Origin: Hydractinia symbiolongicarpus
Taxonomy: Eukaryota > Cnidaria > Hydrozoa > Anthoathecata > Hydractiniidae
Direction of reading: 5' to 3'
DNA: 64,000 bases
Assembly (NCBI RefSeq): GCF_029227915.1
Contig: NC_079879.1
Location: forward strand, 6,694,001 to 6,758,000
A program made the position numbers and the translations under genes. Shown here piece by piece: positions 1 to 11,929 of this stretch. Numbering within the stretch: position 1 is the stretch's first letter; each line of letters opens with the position of its first letter. The notes under the pieces were generated by a model. That model was not told the DNA's origin. It worked only from the letters and a program-made list of their open reading frames with translations, and made no database searches.

Positions 1-254
1 GCAAAAAACACTTTGTCACTTTTTTACAATTTTTGATTTGGATTATGTAAAATGAGAAAATTTCTGCAAAAATTGTATATTTTCACATTCTCTAACATAT
101 TTGTAAAGATAGTGCAAAAAATCAGAACAATCTTGCAATTTTAAAAAGTACAGCTGAAATTTGAAAATATCGAATAATCAACTTTTTGCGCAATTTACTT
201 CTACACTAAGTGTAAATCTCACAAAAACAAGTCATAACATCTTAGTTTTATTTT
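1..254. other. AT-rich non-coding DNA
   Basis: A/T-rich sequence with no open frame, RNA gene or repeat that I can support. Confidence 0.5.
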
Positions 255-1204
255 CAATTTTGGTCTTTGTTCACACAACTATAATCTTTTAATGTATTAT
301 AAACTTCAAAACACACCGCTCATGGTTTTGTTATGTTTTTGATAACGTCTCGCTTCATAACCGGATCACCAGTTATTCCGTTCTTTTTGCCACTATTAGC
401 GTATTATCCAATATGTATTGCAGACAGCATACTAGCAATTTTGTGGTTTTGTCTTAGTAATGTCATTCCACCTCATTAACATAAGATTACCATGCATTCT
501 GATTTTGACACCCCCTTTCGCAGGTTTCCCAGACCAGATGTTTCTCGCTACGCCTTCTTTGAGCCTCAAAGTCTAATAGCAAGATAAAAAAATTCATCTG
601 CTTCCTCAAAGAGAAAAACACCTTTGATTGGGACTTCAATGTGTCAAATGTTGCCAGTAAGTTACGTCCTGTATCTTGCGGGAACGTGATATCAGAACAA
701 TCTTCGTACTTAGTGTCTGCACCTGCATAAATAATAAAGCGACACAAATACCCACTAATGCTCTCACACAGCATGAACAGTTTGACACCATTATGTTCTC
801 TTTTGGGTCGTATGTATACCGGCCTTTCAACAGGGAAAGATATTCGTCAATGGCAACATTTTTTTCCGGCGTATAATTTGCTTCATAGTTTTTACTAAGT
901 TTCTCCATGATGAGAAACCTAAGCTTATGTAAGTGGTCTGCCTTATAGTCGTTTATGTCAGAAAAATGAATCATTTTCTGGAGCAAATGAAATCTGTTCC
1001 AACTGATAAGTTTTTGAAAAATTGGGGTTTGAAATACCAATAAATAAAATTATATAAAATTACTCCAATACATATCAATCTCTGGTTTGCGCTTGATTTC
1101 CATTAGCATAATAAAAGTGTTGTAACAAAAACCCAGATCTCATCAGCGTCTGTATCAACCCATTTAGCAAACAAACTCTCATTCTCAGCTTCAATTCGCT
1201 CCAT
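255..1204 (-). pseudogene. piggyBac-like transposase fossil (PGBD/DDE_Tnp_1_7 type)
   Basis: Read on the minus strand, successive frames recall a piggyBac transposase in the correct order. Near 1204-1100 lies an N-terminal piece with DEIWVFVTTLLL, then KRKPEIDMYWS. Near 1035-830 lies TPIFQKLISWNRFHLLQKMI, then YTPEKNVAIDEYLSLLKGR; the Asp of AIDE sits where the family's first catalytic Asp falls. Near 780-700 lies LFMLCESISGYLCRFIIYAG. Degraded C-terminal pieces include a YNKTMSGV-like stretch near 310-290, the equivalent of the family's 'YNK.MGGVD' block. At least two frameshifts (near 1090 and 800) and several in-frame stops break it, so no transposase can be made. I saw no terminal repeats or TTAA target duplications, so only the coding fossil is called. 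The family call rests on recalled motifs, not a search. Confidence 0.8.
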
Positions 1205-1544
1205 AATTTATCTCTTCTTGAGTTTTAATTACAATAATAGTATCTAATTGCCATTCAGAAGATACTCACTGAATAAAAAAACACTTCCATCTTGCACCAC
1301 AATTTCTTGCATACAGAAATACAATATTGATAACACTTACTACCATGGAACGCAATGTTGCAGAGTTGGTTTTTAATTTCGTTAATGAAAACACGCGTTA
1401 TTATCTCTTGTGTTATGCGTAGACACGTTTCTCCCTAATTTGAATATATCTCCGTGAAGTTTGGCTAACTATGACAAAACTAATACGTTATCCGCTTTGC
1501 TGCTACCGTAATTAGCTTCGTTCGGCAGCGTTGCACACGGGGCT
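1205..1544. other. unassigned non-coding stretch
   Basis: No gene or recognisable repeat seen. It lies between the piggyBac fossil and a dispersed repeat and could hold the rest of that transposon, but no termini are visible. Confidence 0.4.
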
Positions 1545-2095
1545 TAATCGCTGTGTTAACTGTATCGGACCTGAAGACTGCAAATAAGGTCTATGAAGTT
1601 TTTATCTGTATCATTCTGGAGGGAAGGAAGGAGCAGGGTACCCATGGATCATGGATCTGCAATAACTTAAGCTAACTCACGAAACTTTGTTGTGGGATAT
1701 TTAGCTACTACATTATTCCAAGTAAATATATATGACTGTGCAATTGGAATCAGAAATGACCATTCTCCTCACTTTCTTCTTGTGCTGTTAATGCTATAGC
1801 CTTGATTTTAGCCAGGCTTGAAGATCTATTTAACATAAATGGGAAATTAAAGAAGAATAGCAAACTTTTTTAGTTTGAAAACATGTCTGCAAGACATTAT
1901 CAATTAATACATAAACAATTTTTTTTAAACACGTGTTTAGAACGCGTATATAAGTAATTTTTTTAACATGTATTTTGCCATCACAAGCCACTAATAATAC
2001 TTTCCGAAAATCGCAAAATTTCAGCAATAAATTACATGGAAAATAAAAATACGTGAATTAAATCACAGGGCATGTGTGCCAAAATTTTTAGTTTG
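1545..2095 (+). repeat. dispersed repeat R1, longest copy
   Basis: The stretch 1545-1830 matches 17395-17767, sharing exact runs such as GCAATTGGAATCAGAAATGA and TAAGCTAACTCACGAAACTT. The stretch 1870-2095 matches 21040-21200, sharing for example a CATCACAAGC block followed by a TTTCAGCA block. The two other copies therefore cover different halves of this one, suggesting an old interspersed element of at least 550 bp. No coding capacity or clear termini are visible, so its class is unknown. Confidence 0.6.
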
Positions 2096-2102
2096 TAGAT
2101 TT

Positions 2103-2290
2103 GCGAAGATGATGTAGTGGTTGCGCATTCGACTTGTAATCATAAGATTTCAGATTCCCCACTCCGGCGTACTTTAAATGTAGTGTTGTCAGACTATTTG
2201 GTGCTATCTACAGACCGCAAATTGGCTTGGGTGGCAAGGCAAGTATGTGAGAATGCCATATTTTTGCCGTGAATAAATTTTTGTTTTGAA
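2103..2290 (+). mobile_element. tRNA-derived SINE, copy 1
   Basis: The head looks like a degenerate tRNA: an A-box-like GATGTAGTGGTTGCGCATTC and a B-box-like CAGATTCCCC about 30 bases on. It is followed by a unique body (ACTTTAAATGTAGTGTTGTC, then TTTGGTGCTATCTAC). The same order recurs at 40967-41260 with high similarity. Two dispersed copies with the same tRNA-like head joined to the same non-tRNA body are diagnostic of a SINE rather than a tRNA gene. The 3' limit is approximate; a short T/A-rich tail follows. Confidence 0.72.
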
Positions 2291-5200
2291 CAACATGGAC
2301 CGCAAATTTAAAACCATTTGGACATTAGTCAACAGTCTCTAAAGTATTTTAGTTTGAAGGTAGTGGGAAAGGCAGTTGCTAATAAAGCGTTTATCTCCGT
2401 TGAAGAGAAATAATAACTTCTTGTATCAATAGTGCTGAAGTTCAGTGAAAGGAAGGAACTATAAATTAGATTCGTCTAAGCAATTACATTTTCCCTACAT
2501 ATTTTTACATAAAAATTTTTATTACATGTTTAATAATGCAGAGACACGAGGAAAAGTCGTCAGGTTGTAGCACAAATCCCCGCCAGGTATAACCAAATTA
2601 ACGGAAAGCTACTTCGTGTATCGCTAACATACAGAATTTGATCGATACATGTCAACTACACCATATGCAGTAATATGTTAGCGATGTACCCAGATGGCGT
2701 GTACACGTAGTTCAAAGTTAATATTGCACATCCATTTGTCACTCCGCTATAATTTTAATATTTCTCACATTCGCAAAAATTACTATCCGTAAAAATTAGT
2801 ACCATCAAAGTGGAGACAACAGGACCAAAACTTTAGTGGCGTTAATTCGTCTACTTCATTTTTAAAAAAAGAGGTTTTATCACAATTAATTGCGACTTAC
2901 ACAATCTGACAAAACATATCTTGACATTTTTGACAGTTGTCCATTACCACAGACCACAAAGGGGAAGTAGAAATAGCTGTCTGAATATTTTGATTACTTG
3001 AAATTGTCATTTGATACTATGTCAGGTAAAATTGATCGGTATTAACAAACAGAAACCATTAGACTTTATAGGATGTAAAAGATGACATTTGATGCGCGTT
3101 TAACCAGCAACTTGTCATAAAAATGGAAAATGTTAAATATAGAGAAATGCGATTGTAATTAACATCTTAATCAATTTAATTGCAGGGAAGTCATGAAATC
3201 GTTAATATACGCAAATGTTAAAATTTAATTCATCTGTGTTCACTACATATAAGTGATTCACTCCCTCTTGCTAACTTCGCAAATTAAATGTATTTTTACA
3301 GTCCTGTTTTGCCTTGATGACTGGTGACATATACAGCTTTGTGGTTGTGTATATCTACCATCACGTTCAATAAAATACAACTTTTTTATGAGGACAAGTT
3401 CCATTTTAAAGCCTGATTGACAGTCTATTTTGTCTTAATTGAAAAAGTTGTACAAAAGGGCTGTTGTTGCTCTGTGTGGAGAATAATTCTCAATGAATTA
3501 ATCAATTTTATAAAACATAAGTTGCAGATCAAAAAGGTAAAGACAACGCCAGAAAATCGCATAATGTTGTCTCGCAAAAAGACTGTAACAGAACAGAACT
3601 AGAGCTAGCTAGATAACTAAGCCGGACTTTTCATACGATGTGCATCTGTGTATGTTCAGTACTTCTACATAGCTGTTCTTAACACATAGCAAAATCTAAA
3701 AAATAAAAAAAACCACAAGTGGCCTTTAAAATGGCCACCCCTTCACTTTTCATATTCTAAACATCGTGTGTCGGCTAGGACTTTATTTTGCACTCATGTA
3801 CAAAACCGGTAATTAGTACATAGAATAGCGTAATAAAACTTATACGTCTTTCCATAATAAATAGGACTCTCTTGTTTTTTTTTAAAAAATGAGGAGCCAC
3901 AAATAGGGCCTGCGATGCCACCATTTTGAACACATGATAAAATTTGGTTGTTAATAAAGGAGACTAGTAGCAACTAAGTGTATTACAGCATAATTCATAT
4001 GGTAACTTTAAATAGCCCTTATGGTAAATTGAAAAGGTATAAATATTTCTGATGAAAATCACACGTATTGAAACAGGACAAGATTAAATTCTTTAAGGTA
4101 ACAAAATATGACATTAAATGTGAATTTAATTAGAAATCTCTTTGAAGAAGGTAAATTGTGAAAAAAATTAGGGTCGAGATCTTGATCTGTTTAATTGCAA
4201 GGAAGTCATTACAACAAGAAGACTGCTTAATGTAAAATCAAACCTAAAAATGTGAATAAAATCTTTTACAGCATCTGTCAGTAAATTAATTGAATCTGCG
4301 CTGGAATCGTTTTTCGAGGCGTCAGTTGAAGAAAGAAACGAAGATATTCCAGCACACACAACTAAATAATCTTTATATTTCAGCCTTTTATTTCCTAGAA
4401 TTTGTATCTTAAGAGAAGACGTGATATAAATTAAACTATGACTATGCTTTGCAAAAAAACTATGATGCATGCTGTAGCAATTTTAATGATTTTTTTATTT
4501 TGCATTATTGACAATAATTTTAATCTAAACGAATAAATTATCTTTTTCTTGGCTGGACTTACATAGATCCGGAACAACGCTTTATAATTAGAAAGATTTA
4601 ATACCCAAAGATAAACAATCTGCTTGATTGTTGCATGTATATAGCAGGTATGTAAAGATGTAACATCATAAGAAGCACTTATACTGTTTAATTAAGTAGA
4701 GAGGGAACCTCATGCGTTGTGTTACAGCATGGATGCAGTGGTTTTCGAGTACCAGGGGAGTCCTTTACATTCTGAATTTAGTGAGTATGTTCTTTCTCTG
4801 GGCGTGAAAATCGGCCAAAGATTTGAGATGAACATGTTACATTATTTAAATAACTAACCATGTAAAAAACAAATTCGAAGCATTTTATAATGTCGAATTT
4901 AAAAAAACAATGTTTTTATCGATATGACCATTTAGTGGTCACTGTAGGGATTTGATTAAATTTATGAATACAGGAGTAAAAACTGTCTATACGGAAACCA
5001 TCTGTTTTTTTAAGTTCAATTCTTAGTTTTAAAACGACTTATGTTTTTGCAGCATGATAAAATAATTGTTAACAAAAAGACTTTCGTCTAGACCATGTGT
5101 GCAACAGAAGACTATTCACGGTTCCCACACAGAAGTACTTCCTAGTAGCTCTATTCCACAATTAATTACTTAAATTTTTTTAACAATGACAAATCAAAAT

Positions 5201-6197
5201 CGTCTTGCCTTGGCCTCGGGTCGATTTCCGTACTAGAAGACTGAAAGTTTACCTCGCCGTCCTTATTTCAAAAAGAGCCAAATGTTCCTGCCGCAACAGA
5301 TTGTTTTTACGAATAACATTTCCAAACTCTGTAGTAAATACAGGACATAAGTTTAACCAAGGCGAAACGCTCAGAAATTTTATAGGTAAAGTACTCAACG
5401 TATGATACAAAAATATTCTTAGGTAAGTCAAAATTTCATTGAGGAAGTATAGCACTGGGATAAAACCACGCTTAAAAGCCTTCCTATGAAAAATTCAAGC
5501 ACGTAATTACATTGTCTTATGACCAAATTTTTCCAATATATCTTCTATTTTCTACATATAGCATATGATTCCTATTGGACTTCACTGCAGTAAAAATTCT
5601 AATTATATTTGTTACACATGAATTATGCATTGAAAATCAATAGGATTTTGCCCATTATACCTACATTTATATTATCGCATTTCATACGCCTGTTAGCACA
5701 ACGTAATGAAAAAATTCTGCGGGTGGTCCGAAATAAATAAATTTGAAATAGACAAAATGCCGGCAGTTATAATGTGGTTGATTTAGTGGGAAGCTTTCAG
5801 GATGTTGCAATTGACTTAAATAGGAAGTTAATTATCAAATCTTTGTGTTTTTGCATGTTGCATTAGGTAAGATTGATATGTGAAATTTGTTAACTGGGCA
5901 TTTAATAACACATAAGATAAATATATCTTTTAAGTTTTCTCGCAGTAATTCAAAACATAGATTATTGAAGCATTTTTATTGTGCCTAGAAAACTGAAGTG
6001 GAAGAAAGTCACACTCTCCTAAAGAAACAAACAAACAAATTAACATAGAGAATGAAAAAGAGACGTAAGAAGATGAGGGAGAGTTTAAACACTGCGTCGA
6101 TTGATTGAAGGTTAGTTTGCAAAGGCTATAAAAGATGGTACATAGACAGTTAATAATTTTATGTCATAATACTTCTTGTTTTGTTATCAATTTTGTT
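2291..6197. other. long non-coding interval
   Basis: Only short open frames without recognisable motifs, codon bias or splice context. A weak echo of the sequence near 3172 (TTAATTGCAGGGAAGTCAT) occurs near 4190, hinting at an old local duplication. No RNA gene or transposon end was identified. Confidence 0.45.
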
Positions 6198-6335
6198 TTC
6201 CTCTACCTTGTTTACGGATACAAACTCCTCCACTATTTCCCTGATTTTTATCTTATCTATCTTTTTTTATAGATAAGATGTTGACGCATTTCCGAAAAAT
6301 GGAAGTAACACATTGGATGGTACATGGCGATGGAA
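6198..6335 (+). repeat. dispersed repeat R3, copy 1
   Basis: Shares the ordered blocks TTTACGGATAC, then CTCC, then GTTGACGCATTTCCGAAAAA with 10790-10905 and 29690-29815. The copies differ in the middle. This one carries a perfect inverted repeat there. The class is unknown; a short non-autonomous element is likely. Confidence 0.55.
6250..6279. repeat. perfect 11-bp inverted repeat (hairpin)
   Basis: ATCTTATCTAT at 6250-6260 is the exact reverse complement of 6269-6279, with an 8-base T-rich loop. It lies inside repeat R3; the other two R3 copies lack it. Confidence 0.7.
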
Positions 6336-7019
6336 TCCTTGATTTAAACTTTTGCGTGACGTATAATGGAGAATCTTTTTCATACATTGGATATTTTTGT
6401 CTTAGCTAAGAGAAGACTTTTAAAGCACATGCTGCAGAATATAGCTAAAAGGTTATGTATAGTTAGTTAAAAATTTAATGATACTAAAAAAAGATTGATG
6501 CACGCTCTAATTAACCTTCCTACAACATCAGCACTCAGGTCTAGGTTATATACCATCAATGATTACTCATATATAATCTATGATTACTCCAATAGACCTT
6601 CCACACAGTCCCTAAACAGTAAATCCTACGCTTTTTGTTGCTTAACCTATGGGCTATGTAGTATTTGAAAAGACCTATATAAAAGTTTTCACAAAGTTGT
6701 TTTTATGAGTTTGTAAAAGAAGCTAATTATGATAACGTTATGTATTCGGAAACGACGCAATATTCACGAAATTAAACTACGTAAAAATGACTAATGTATG
6801 ACTGAGCATTTAAAAACTAACAAATAATGTTTCAGATTTTTTGCTGCGATTGTAGTTATTTAAAAAGAGGTTCTCAAATTTTCTTATCAAAGATTACTAA
6901 TTACATGGTGATAAAAATCCATTTCATAACGACCTGTTTTACGTTTTTGTTTTTTCCTTTTGTAATTTTCCAATTATGGATATGGACCCCTCCATTATTT
7001 TTCCTATTTTTTTATACAT
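6336..7019. other. unassigned non-coding stretch
   Basis: Very A/T-rich. A block near 6930-7019 (CCAATTA, then CCCCTCC, then T-rich) is echoed near 9985-10080. No coding exon could be supported. Confidence 0.4.
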
Positions 7020-7029
7020 ATTTTCATAA

Positions 7030-7116
7030 ACAAAATGCACTACTGACGTCAGCAAGACACATTAAACAATCTGATCTTCTGCCTAAGTGGAATTTTCCAC
7101 GGACTTTTTCCACTAG
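7030..7116 (+). mobile_element. 3' end of a Helitron-like element (family 2)
   Basis: The perfect 14-bp palindrome GTGGAATTTTCCAC at 7087-7100 is followed by a short spacer and CTAG at 7113-7116, with T next. A GACGTCAGCAA block upstream matches the sequence before the hairpin at 20125-20140. The hairpin plus CTAG|T end matches the complete short copies at 17768 and 32188. Confidence 0.5.
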
Positions 7117-7919
7117 TTTAGTATCAAAAGTAAGAAAAGAAATAATTTCAAAAATTGAAATTGCATAAAAACTTCTGACTTGTTTTGTCTTGATGTAAAA
7201 AACAAAGAACAAAGTGGCAAGGAATTTTACTTCATAGCTTTGTTTATCAGAGTTGGTTTAATAAATAACCACTGCATAACCACTTGCATAACCACTCAAA
7301 AAGTAGATATATTGAAACACATCATAATGGTATCGATTATACAGCTCAGTCATTACTCAATACGTAGTCCACGCGTGAAGCAAGATCAATCGTAAATTTC
7401 TATCAAAACCTTTGTCATAGAATGGTGAGTTATTAAAAAACGTTCAAGTTTGTGATTTATTAATTTAATTTACAGAAGTTATTACTAAATATATTCTTGA
7501 ACGCTGTTTTTCAATAAACAAGAAATGCTGGCCCATCAAAATGACTAAAGTGTTTAAATAAATGCTACCATCTTTAAACAGGTCTTTTAGTTAGTGGTTA
7601 ATCCAAAAATAATATGTGTACTAACTACTTTGAATTTTAATAATGGAATTCTACGCTACATGATCAGATCTACTCAAATGTAGGCGGATGGGTGAATCAA
7701 TGATCACTTTCATAAACTGATATTTCATTGCTTATCTACACCTTGGAGGAAGTTTACACTGACAACGCTTTTGTATAAAAGAGAATAAGATATCGCAAAC
7801 AAGATCATTGCAAGGATCACAGCATCAATTTCTTGTTTCCAGTTCTTTCTTATAAAATACCTTAAAAGCACGGTCTGGCTTGATGTGGTTTTAAGCGTAA
7901 ATAAATACTTGAATTAAGG
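7117..7919. other. unassigned non-coding stretch
   Basis: No recognisable gene, RNA or repeat seen. Confidence 0.4.
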
Positions 7920-8180
7920 TGAAAACGTTTCAAGGAATAATTTTAAATATTCCCACAGTTATGAAAAGGAATGTTAATATATAAGAAGTTGGAGCAATAA
8001 AAATAAATTTTGGCAATTAAAACAAGTTTGTTTGCGCATTTTCAGTACGAAGATCTTTTGTAAGCACTACTGGAATATTGATCACTTTGGACTAATAAAT
8101 GATCGTTATTAACATTAAAATGCCTTGAAAACCTTTTTCTCCTCCCATAATGATACCTATCTATTTTTTGTAGTTAATTT
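7920..8180 (+). repeat. segment shared with the gene A and gene B upstream blocks
   Basis: The order CCCACA, GGAATGTTAAT, AGCAATAAA, TTGGCAATTAAA, GAAGATCTT, AAGCACTAC, GATATTGATCAC-like, CTCCTCCCAT, ATACCTATC recurs with moderate divergence at 11960-12200 and, in shorter form, at 32670-32780. In the two later copies this segment starts the block that ends in a peptide gene. No peptide gene was found within the following 3 kb here. Confidence 0.6.
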
Positions 8181-10789
8181 TCAGTTTGTGTAAATAAATT
8201 GCAAAAAAGTGACTTCATCTGAAAGTTGGTAGTCATCTCTAGTACTGATGACACAAGTGCTGATACTAAACAGAGCATACAGGAATACAAAATCCTAAGA
8301 AAAGTAGCAGACGTTATCATCAAAAAGTTTTAAACACTAGCATGATTTTGAAATTTGTAGTAAAGAGTCAATGACGATCTATATTAACAACATTGAGTAA
8401 CAAAAAATGTTAACACATGAGTGCAAATTTTGAAGTCCGCCGCCACAAGGAGTAAATCTCGATTATAAATTTATGTATTAGACTTACACAATTTGAACAA
8501 AGTGTACTTGTTAGGTGATTTGGTAAAATCCAAACTGTTAATCCGTACTAGCGTCAGTATGAGCCCATTATAGGATATTTCGGCACTTTGTGGCACCCGA
8601 TGTGGATTATTCCGCAACTATGAAATTTTAGTATATGCGACTAGCGCATTCTAAACGCTACCATATAAGGAAGTTGCATTTTCGCATTGTGCTGACTGTG
8701 GAATATTGGGATTTGATTGTTTTTGCTAACTTTGAAAACAGACCAAAGAACAACCGTTGTTAAAAATTTTTGTCACTGATTGTAGATAGTCAATAAGAAA
8801 CCAAACTTTTTTCCTTGCCAAGTTATATGTGCTAAGGGTAGATCAAAAAGATCCACAATGCAGGGGCACTGAGATAATTAACGTGAAAAATTGCAAAAAT
8901 TAGTTTGATGTTAGAGTGTTAAAGAAGATTACCTTATAATTGTAATTAACAGTTTATAATCATATTTAGTTGATTTAGTTAATAGACCTTTCCCGAATTT
9001 CCTATTATGTCAAAACTAAAGGTCGATACTAAAAATGATTTTTATCTTTCAGTTCCTTAGCAAAAGGTTGAACAATTTATCTAATTTCATAAATATTTCT
9101 GTTGGTTAAGTGCCTCAATTGTAAACTGGAAGTTACGGTCAAACCCTTTTTATAGCCGAGCTTTCTAAGAATAGCCTCGTTTTTAAAATAAATATTTTCT
9201 TCAAATCTAAATAAAATCCAACCAAAATATTATATTGCTCTAAAAACTTCAGTTTCGTCTTGATAATTTAATATTCTATCTGAATATCCTTATTTGAAGA
9301 GCATAAAACCTTTTGGATGACGTCATAATTATTTGGTTTCAGACATATTTTCCTTGAATTTACATTGCATATTAAACAAACAGAGCTGTGATTTCAGTGT
9401 GTGATAATAAGCAAAACGGAACAAGCAGCAAGTTTATAATACGATGAATGACACAATATCTGTTAAAGTTTACGATGACATAAACGTGTTAAACAATTTT
9501 TCACAATTGTTTAAACACCTATGGCCACATAATGTCGTTTACGGTTTTCTTCATATCGGCATTTCCATACCCTTCTTTTTAATTAGGTTAAATTTGCGAT
9601 TATTATTGCTTACGTTGACTTTGTAATAATTTATGACGAAGATGTATAATAGATACCAATATGTCGTATTTAAATAATCACAGAAGGGAAGTTTATTATC
9701 CTAATGTTGTGCTTTTTGAGGTCCCGTAATATCTACGCAATATATAGAAACACGTAACTATGATTGTAGGGTGACTTGTAGTGTGATTTTGAGTGGTTAT
9801 TTAAAAAGGGTTAGAGAGCTATTTCTACTAAATATACAAAGTAAAAGTATTCGAACCTGGACAAGAGCAGGGATAAAGAGAGCCTTGGAAAATAAGAAGA
9901 AATTGAAATAAAGCTGATTACCCAAAGGTTAGGTTACCAGAAAAAATCTTATGAAAAAAAAGGAATAATAATCAGATTTCACAATAACCTGTTTTTCTTC
10001 TTTTTTGTTTATTCTAGTTGTAATTTCCAATTACGAATACTAACTCCTCCGCTTTTTTTCATATTTTCATCTGTTGTGTAAAGATGAGGTTAGCAGAGGT
10101 TCTAATAACGTTAACATAGTTATTAAATGCTACGTGGTAATTTGGAGATGCTGATTCAAACAAGTTAAATACTTATTACACAGATACAACGTAATTCTTA
10201 ACTTGAAATTTGATATTGCAGTACAAATTAGTGACAAGTGAAACCGAGTTGCAAATCCGGGATAGAAAGAAGTTACAGTACAGGATATCAGTATGAAGAA
10301 ATATAACTGCATTTTGTTATACGAGAAATACATCATGTTAAGTAAGTTAACTCTCTCAGTGAATATAATAGTCTAACAGACACATAAAAGCTATGTTTAG
10401 ATTTAGTCACTTTGAACATATACCAGGGCGCACAGTTATTGAAAAACTGTTGCTCGCATTATGTTCTTAATTATCTTGCAGTCGTAAATATACGTAATAT
10501 GCGATAAAAAGACATTGTATTATGTACAAGTTAAATGCATATATACATAAGCTGAATGCAGACTCTATATACATAAGTTTTAATTACTGAACAAGACCTA
10601 ACTTATATGTTTTGCAATGTATACTTTCGACTGGTTGTGGTTACCTTATGGTAACGGATCGGATGTCTCCTATTCTGATGTGTCGGCGTGTTTTTTAATA
10701 CTGTGACACTGATTAGATGCTGTAAGCACGTTTTACTGTTTTAGAAGACACTACCTTATAGTGAATTAAATTAATTTTTATTTTTCATG
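8181..10789. other. long non-coding interval
   Basis: Short open frames only, none with recognisable features. The block near 9985-10080 echoes 6930-7019. Confidence 0.4.
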
Positions 10790-10905
10790 GGGTATTTTCC
10801 TGTTTACGGATACTATCGCCTCCATATTCACTCATATGTTTTGTTGGTTGAACGTTGACGTAATTACGAAAAATGGCAACAGTATGTTATACGATGCATC
10901 TTTAA
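10790..10905 (+). repeat. dispersed repeat R3, copy 2
   Basis: TGTTTACGGATAC, GCCTCC and GTTGACGTAATTACGAAAAA occur in the same order and spacing as at 6198 and 29690. Confidence 0.55.
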
Positions 10906-11929
10906 TGCTAGATACCGACTAGCCATGCAGTTGTTCTACATAAATTGAAATTGATAACAAAAAGTGTTCAAACTCATCTTTTAAAAGCAGCTCACGTACT
11001 AAAATTAAAAAAAAATGAAAACTGCAAAGAAAAATAATAATAATAATAAAATAATAAGAACAAAAATTACGTGCGGCAAATAAAGGCGGCTCCGGAATTG
11101 CAATTATTAAGGAAAGAATCCATGGAAGAATTTGTACAATTAACAGTTGTTTAATGAGTACGTATTAGATATATTAAAACTGTAAACTAATTAGAAAGCA
11201 GGTTTGCTAAACTTTCCAAAATTATGTCGATGTGGCTACTTTGGCTGTCAAAAATCTGTTCACTTTCACCATGACGAATTATTATTTGTCTTAGTTAACA
11301 CTCCTTTAAGCACGAATTTTGATTGAACAATAGCGGCTACTCCGTTTGACGATGTAAGCAAAGTTACCGCCTCAATTGTTTTCGACTATTTTTAAAACAA
11401 TGAGGTACAGTAATAAGTTCAAAACAAAAGAAGTTGAAACGATTTTAATGATTGAAATCAAAATGAAATTAGTCACAAATAAAATTACAATAAGAAATAA
11501 ATAAATTTTTGATAATAAAGATAATAAAGTCTTGTTTTATTGGATAGCCTTCTGGTATATAACAAGCTAGCATAAGACAAAGCAGCTTTGGCTATGGACA
11601 AATTATTGTCAAAATGGTGTGGTTTACTTTAGTTTGTTGACAGAAGCGTAAGAATTGACTGAGAAGTCGTGAAACTATATCAATTATTATTTAAGTACTA
11701 CAACCCCCATGTATCAAATCAGTAGGGCATTCATTATCTCATCTAAGGTAATTTTAGCCAATATTTTTATAACATCATAATCAAAACAATGTTACAACAC
11801 CTTTGTACCATGTCCTTATTGGATATAGTTTAAAGTGGGAAGGACTAAACTATCACATTATATTTTTAATCTCTTATTTGAGTGAATGGCGAGAAAGAAC
11901 CCATTAGCGACAATACGTTTTCCTTAACC
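10906..11929. other. unassigned non-coding stretch with simple A/T repeats
   Basis: Contains an (AAT)n-rich tract near 11030-11060. No gene supported. Confidence 0.4.

Noticed and set aside
9444-9626. 60-codon + strand frame after an ATG
   Set aside because: No signal, motif, splice context or second copy; length is within chance expectation.
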